A DNA stretch of 64,000 bases from Undaria pinnatifida (lineage: Eukaryota; Sar; Phaeophyceae; Laminariales; Alariaceae): positions 4,696,697 to 4,760,696 of the forward strand of contig JABAKD010000011.1 of NCBI GenBank assembly GCA_012845835.1. The letters run 5' to 3'. Made by a program: the position numbers and the translations under genes. The notes below the pieces were generated by a model, which saw nothing but the letters and a program-made list of their open reading frames with translations, was not told the origin of the DNA and did not search any database. Shown in pieces: positions 61,028-64,000 of this stretch (position 1 is its first letter; the number at the start of each line of letters is the position of its first letter).

Positions 61028-61738
61028 CTGCCCCGCTGCAACTACTGCTGACCGCACCACTCTGTCGGTCTTGATAACATTGCTGATAGCGCCGCTACGG
61101 CTACTGACAGTGTGCCGCCACCACATCTTCTTCTGGCCGTGTAGTTGCCACTATCACTGCTGCTCACTGCCGTGGCGTAGGGCCAGGGTTAACCAATAAA
61201 CACGTGGAACTGGTCGAATCCGAATCTTCGGTCCCAGGCAATTTTGGACGCGAGGAACGAAGGCAATAAAACATGTCTTCCAACAAAAAACATCAGCAGA
61301 TTCTACACCGAGAGGCGAAGTCCCTACTTTATGTGCCTCACCCCCATGTCCGGCCAACCGAGTAGTACCGTTTACACACCAGTAGGTGGACATGCACTAG
61401 AGAGAGAAATTTAGTGCTCGCCGTTTTCCTATTGGTCACTCTTTTAAAAGGGCTCATGTGGTTGGTCGACAAATACTGGTTGTCAAACGTCATCCATAAA
61501 GGCGGGCACGAAATGCCTCTCTCTTTATGATGATAAGCACTTGATCAGCGGCACTTTTGCCGCAATAATCGTCAGGGGCTTGACGTCTTACAGGTTGCGA
61601 TTTGTTGCCACCACCATTGGTGCCACGCTTCTAACATCTCCATCGTGAGTGAACATGCAGACAGAGTGAATTGGCGTCTAGGACCAAGGTAAACAGCTAC
61701 AACAGCAATCTTGATGGTAAGCGCACAGCACTCTGAAC

Positions 61739-63499
61739 CTAGACCGTTAGACTAATCTCAGTCTTGATCCGTTCTGCAGATGGATGCTCCTGCGCCACCG
61801 GGGTTGAGGTACGCGGCAAAGCCTGACGTGTCCGCTTGGCGCCCGTTTCGCCGTTGTTGTCGGCAGGGCGCCTCCTTACGAGGCGGGTAGCCTGAGAGCG
61901 ACGCTTGGGGAAGACAGTCACCATGCCGTCTTTGGCGTGTTCCTTGCAGTACGCCGCCTTATTGCCCTCGAATTTATAGCTCGGCGTTCGCGTGCAGGAA
62001 TCCTGAGAACAACGCTTGTGAAGGACGTCCACCATGCCATCCTCGGCATGTTTCCTGCAGTACGCCCCCTTGCTACCTTCGAAATTATAGCTCGGGGTGC
62101 TTAAGCAGGAATCCCGTGAGCAACGCTTCTGAATGACGTTCACCATGCCGTCCTCGGCATGTTGCTTGCAATACGCCCCCTTGTTGCCCTCGAAGTTATA
62201 GCTGGGGGTTCGAGTGCAGGAATCCTGTGAGCAACGCTTGTGAAGGACGTTAACCATGCCGTCCTCGGCATGTTGCTTGCAAGTTAACGCCGTTTTGTTG
62301 CCCTCGAAGTTAAAGTAAGGTAGTTTCGAGCAGGAATCATGTGCGCAAAGCTTGCGTAAAACATTGATCATACCGTCTTCAGCATGTTGCTTGCAGTATG
62401 CTACCGCCTTGCTGCCTTTGAAGTTAAAGTAGCCAAGCTTCGTGCAGGAGTCATGTGGGCATTGTTTTTCTGCAACATTCACCATGCCGTCCTCGGCGTG
62501 TTGCGTGCAGTATACCGGCGTCTTGCTGCCCTCGAAGGCAAACCTCGGTCTCGTGGTGCAGGAGCTATGTGAACAACGATGTTCTACAACATTAATCATG
62601 CCGTCCTCAACGTGTTGCTTGCAGTATACCGGCGTCTTGCTGTCCTCGAAAGCAAAGCTCGGTGCTCTCTCGCATGAGTCACGTGAGCAACGCTTTACAG
62701 AAACATTGACCATGCCTTCCTCAGCATGTTGCTTGCAGTATTCCGCCGTCTTGCTTCCTTTGAAAGCAAAGCTCGGCTTGCTCACGCAGGAGTCATGCGA
62801 GCAAAGTCTGCGAACAACATCTATCATGCCGTCCTCAGCATGTTGCTTGCAGTAAGCCGCCGGCGTTCTGCCTTTGAAGTTAAAGTAAGCTTTCTTCAGG
62901 CAGGGGTCATGTGAGCATCTCTTGCCAATAATGCTTATCATGCCAGCCTCAGCATGTTGCTTGCAGTATGCCGCCGTCTTGTTTCCTTCAAAGTTAAAGG
63001 AAGGCCTAGTCGTGCAGGAAGCATGCGAGCAATGCTTATTTACAACATTTACCATGCCGCTCTCAGCATGTTGCCTGCAGAACAACGCCGGCTTGCTGCC
63101 CTCGAAGCCAAATCCTGGTGTCCTCGTGCAGGAGTCACGGAAGCATAACTTATTGCGTAAAACATTTACCATGCCGTCCTCAGCATGTAGCTTGCAGTAT
63201 GCCGCCGTCTTGCTGCCTTCAAAGTTAAAGTGGGGCCTCGTCGTGCAGGAGCCATGTGAGCAACACCTTACTAGAACATCCACCATGCCGTGCTCAGCGT
63301 GCTTTCCGCAGAACACCGCCGGCCTTTGGCCCTTAAAGGCAAAGTTCGGCGTATTCGCGCAAGAATCGTGTGAGCAACGCGGGCGAAGGACATCCACCAT
63401 ACCGACCTCACAATGTTGCTTGCAGTATACCGCCGTCTTGCCGCCTTCGAAACTAAAGCTCGCTAGCATTTGGCACTGCCGACAACGGGGTTCCGTCAT
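61739..63499 (-). CDS. EsV-1-7 repeat protein, 14 repeats
   Basis: 586 residues, one exon, ATG at 63499 (context GACAATGAC) to TAG at 61739. The frame is open to about 63630 upstream but has no ATG there. Fourteen tandem repeats of 37-38 residues fit the EsV-1-7 motif C-x4-C-x16-C-x2-H, as in CSHDSC ... FEGSKTAAYCKQHAEDGMVN. The family is named from a gene of a brown-algal virus; in Ectocarpus the IMMEDIATE UPRIGHT developmental regulator belongs to it. The Cys/His pattern suggests metal binding, but its biochemical role is unknown. Repeat 1 has C-x2-C, repeats 12-14 have x15, and a cysteine-less 15th repeat (KRRSQATR) follows. A basic tail (RLVRRRP, GAKRTRQ) could be a nuclear signal. The function of this copy cannot be told. 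Confidence 0.93.
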   Translation of the reverse strand: MTEPRCRQCQMLASFSFEGGKTAVYCKQHCEVGMVDVLRPRCSHDSCANTPNFAFKGQRPAVFCGKHAEHGMVDVLVRCCSHGSCTTRPHFNFEGSKTAAYCKLHAEDGMVNVLRNKLCFRDSCTRTPGFGFEGSKPALFCRQHAESGMVNVVNKHCSHASCTTRPSFNFEGNKTAAYCKQHAEAGMISIIGKRCSHDPCLKKAYFNFKGRTPAAYCKQHAEDGMIDVVRRLCSHDSCVSKPSFAFKGSKTAEYCKQHAEEGMVNVSVKRCSRDSCERAPSFAFEDSKTPVYCKQHVEDGMINVVEHRCSHSSCTTRPRFAFEGSKTPVYCTQHAEDGMVNVAEKQCPHDSCTKLGYFNFKGSKAVAYCKQHAEDGMINVLRKLCAHDSCSKLPYFNFEGNKTALTCKQHAEDGMVNVLHKRCSQDSCTRTPSYNFEGNKGAYCKQHAEDGMVNVIQKRCSRDSCLSTPSYNFEGSKGAYCRKHAEDGMVDVLHKRCSQDSCTRTPSYKFEGNKAAYCKEHAKDGMVTVFPKRRSQATRLVRRRPADNNGETGAKRTRQALPRTSTPVAQEHPSAERIKTEISLTV

Positions 63500-63670
63500 T
63501 GTCTCCACAGCTTGTGAGCGTAACACCCCAGGCAGCCAAAAGACGAGCAGCACAGCAGTTGGGACACGTGGGGCTGACGTCTGCACACCTGCTGTTTGCG
63601 GAACCGGCAGTACAATGACGACTCTTATTTAGGGTGTTGCATGCACACACGTGAAGTTCGCGCCATTTTT

Positions 63671-63678
63671 TTTATATA
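63671..63678 (-). promoter_or_regulatory. Probable TATA box of the EsV-1-7 gene
   Basis: TATATAAA on the minus strand, followed by an A run, about 170 bp upstream of the ATG at 63499. Transcription would start near 63645, giving a 5' UTR of roughly 145 nt. Confidence 0.5.
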
Positions 63679-63715
63679 AGGTTAGGTTGCCGCGCGTTGT
63701 TTTCTTTCTTCAAGA

Positions 63716-63992
63716 AATGTGCTACGGTAGAGGTGCGCCAGTTTGTTTTCTTATTACTCCTCCTCACTTGAGGAGTTCTTGTCTTCCTTCTTGACCCAAA
63801 AAACTGATTTTGAGAAAACTGAAAGCTCAACCCGATGACAGAAAACACTTGGCCTAGGTATACAGAGTCGCTTTTGTTGCGAAACAAGGATGTTATTCCG
63901 ACGACTTTGAGTTAAAGAGCCCCATCACTCCCTGAGAACATGTTTTAGCCGAAAAGCGGTATACCTTAATACTTCTGTCGAGGCACGTGTCC
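63716..63992 (+). mobile_element. MITE-like family D copy upstream of EsV-1-7 gene
   Basis: Starts GTGCTACGGTAGAGGTGCG and ends near CTTCTGTCGAGGCACGTGTC. Inside: CTCAACCCGATGACAG, CTTGGCCTAGGTATACAG, TTCCGACGACTTTGAGTTAA. Its left end lies about 40 bp from the presumed TATA box. Confidence 0.6.
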
Positions 63993-64000
63993 TCAGGTGG

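Larger units (their letters stand above)
54436..61738. other. Spacer with minisatellites, no secure gene
   Basis: It separates the 5' end of glycerol kinase from the 3' end of the EsV-1-7 gene. Contents: CATGGAAGC-type minisatellite (54935-55265; inverse orientation 57590-59640), C-rich tracts at 56530-56610 and 56730-56870, a repeat C copy and a MITE. One candidate terminal exon lies at 60548-61027. Nothing recognisable was seen at 55700-56500 or 59650-60400 beyond scattered open frames. Confidence 0.5.

Noticed and set aside
63500-63586. 29-residue N-terminal extension of the EsV-1-7 protein
   Set aside because: It begins at GTG, not ATG, and no in-frame ATG exists before the upstream stop at about 63630. 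The ATG at 63499 directly precedes the first repeat.
62384-63632. Long plus-strand open frames opposite the EsV-1-7 gene
   Set aside because: Antisense images of the 114-bp tandem repeats; the minus frame has the regular C-x4-C-x16-C-x2-H pattern.

Overview
The window is nuclear DNA of a eukaryote, almost certainly a brown alga close to Ectocarpus. The evidence: genes are broken into many small exons with clean GT..AG junctions; introns and spacers are long and full of microsatellites, minisatellites and dispersed repeats; and the right end carries a 14-repeat EsV-1-7 cysteine-motif protein, a family expanded in Ectocarpus. There are no bacterial-style operons, ribosome binding sites or CRISPR arrays.

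Five genes can be supported, left to right. (1) An F-BAR (FCH) domain gene on the minus strand: exon 1 at 6844-7092, exon 2 at 993-1067, a 5.8 kb intron between them, and the rest beyond the left edge. (2) The hinge subunit of respiratory complex III (QCR6/UQCRH) on the minus strand: two clear exons at 15170-15259 and 13703-13786, with the first and last exons unresolved. (3) An F-box + JmjC dioxygenase-like gene on the plus strand, eight exons from 20388 to 26592, with the 5' exon not found. (4) Glycerol kinase on the minus strand, eleven exons from 54435 to 36901, 579 residues. All phases agree and every substrate-contact residue checked is present. A tRNA-Leu(UAG) gene lies inside its sixth intron on the other strand. 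(5) An intronless EsV-1-7 repeat protein on the minus strand, 61739-63499, with a TATA box upstream.

The rest is repeats and decayed mobile elements: a tRNA-derived SINE family, one copy split by a second element with an 8-bp target duplication; a small terminal-inverted-repeat (MITE-like) family; a widespread family around a TTTGCAAGCTG core; a broken retroelement pseudogene at 7.7-8.6 kb; a nested palindrome of reverse transcriptase fragments at 33.8-34.6 kb next to a 430-bp perfect-type hairpin; and kilobase-scale minisatellites at 22.5, 36.3, 44.7, 55 and 57.6-59.6 kb.

The most unusual signals are local tandem duplications sitting exactly on splice boundaries. The 3' splice site of JmjC exon 4 is triplicated, with one extra site in frame. 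The 3' end of glycerol kinase exon 8 with its donor is triplicated, and the repeated part is FGGY signature 2. In addition, the 9-mer TACCWGGTA occurs 20 times where about 0.5 is expected. The genes do not form a pathway; glycerol kinase (glycerol use) and QCR6 (respiration) are ordinary housekeeping functions.
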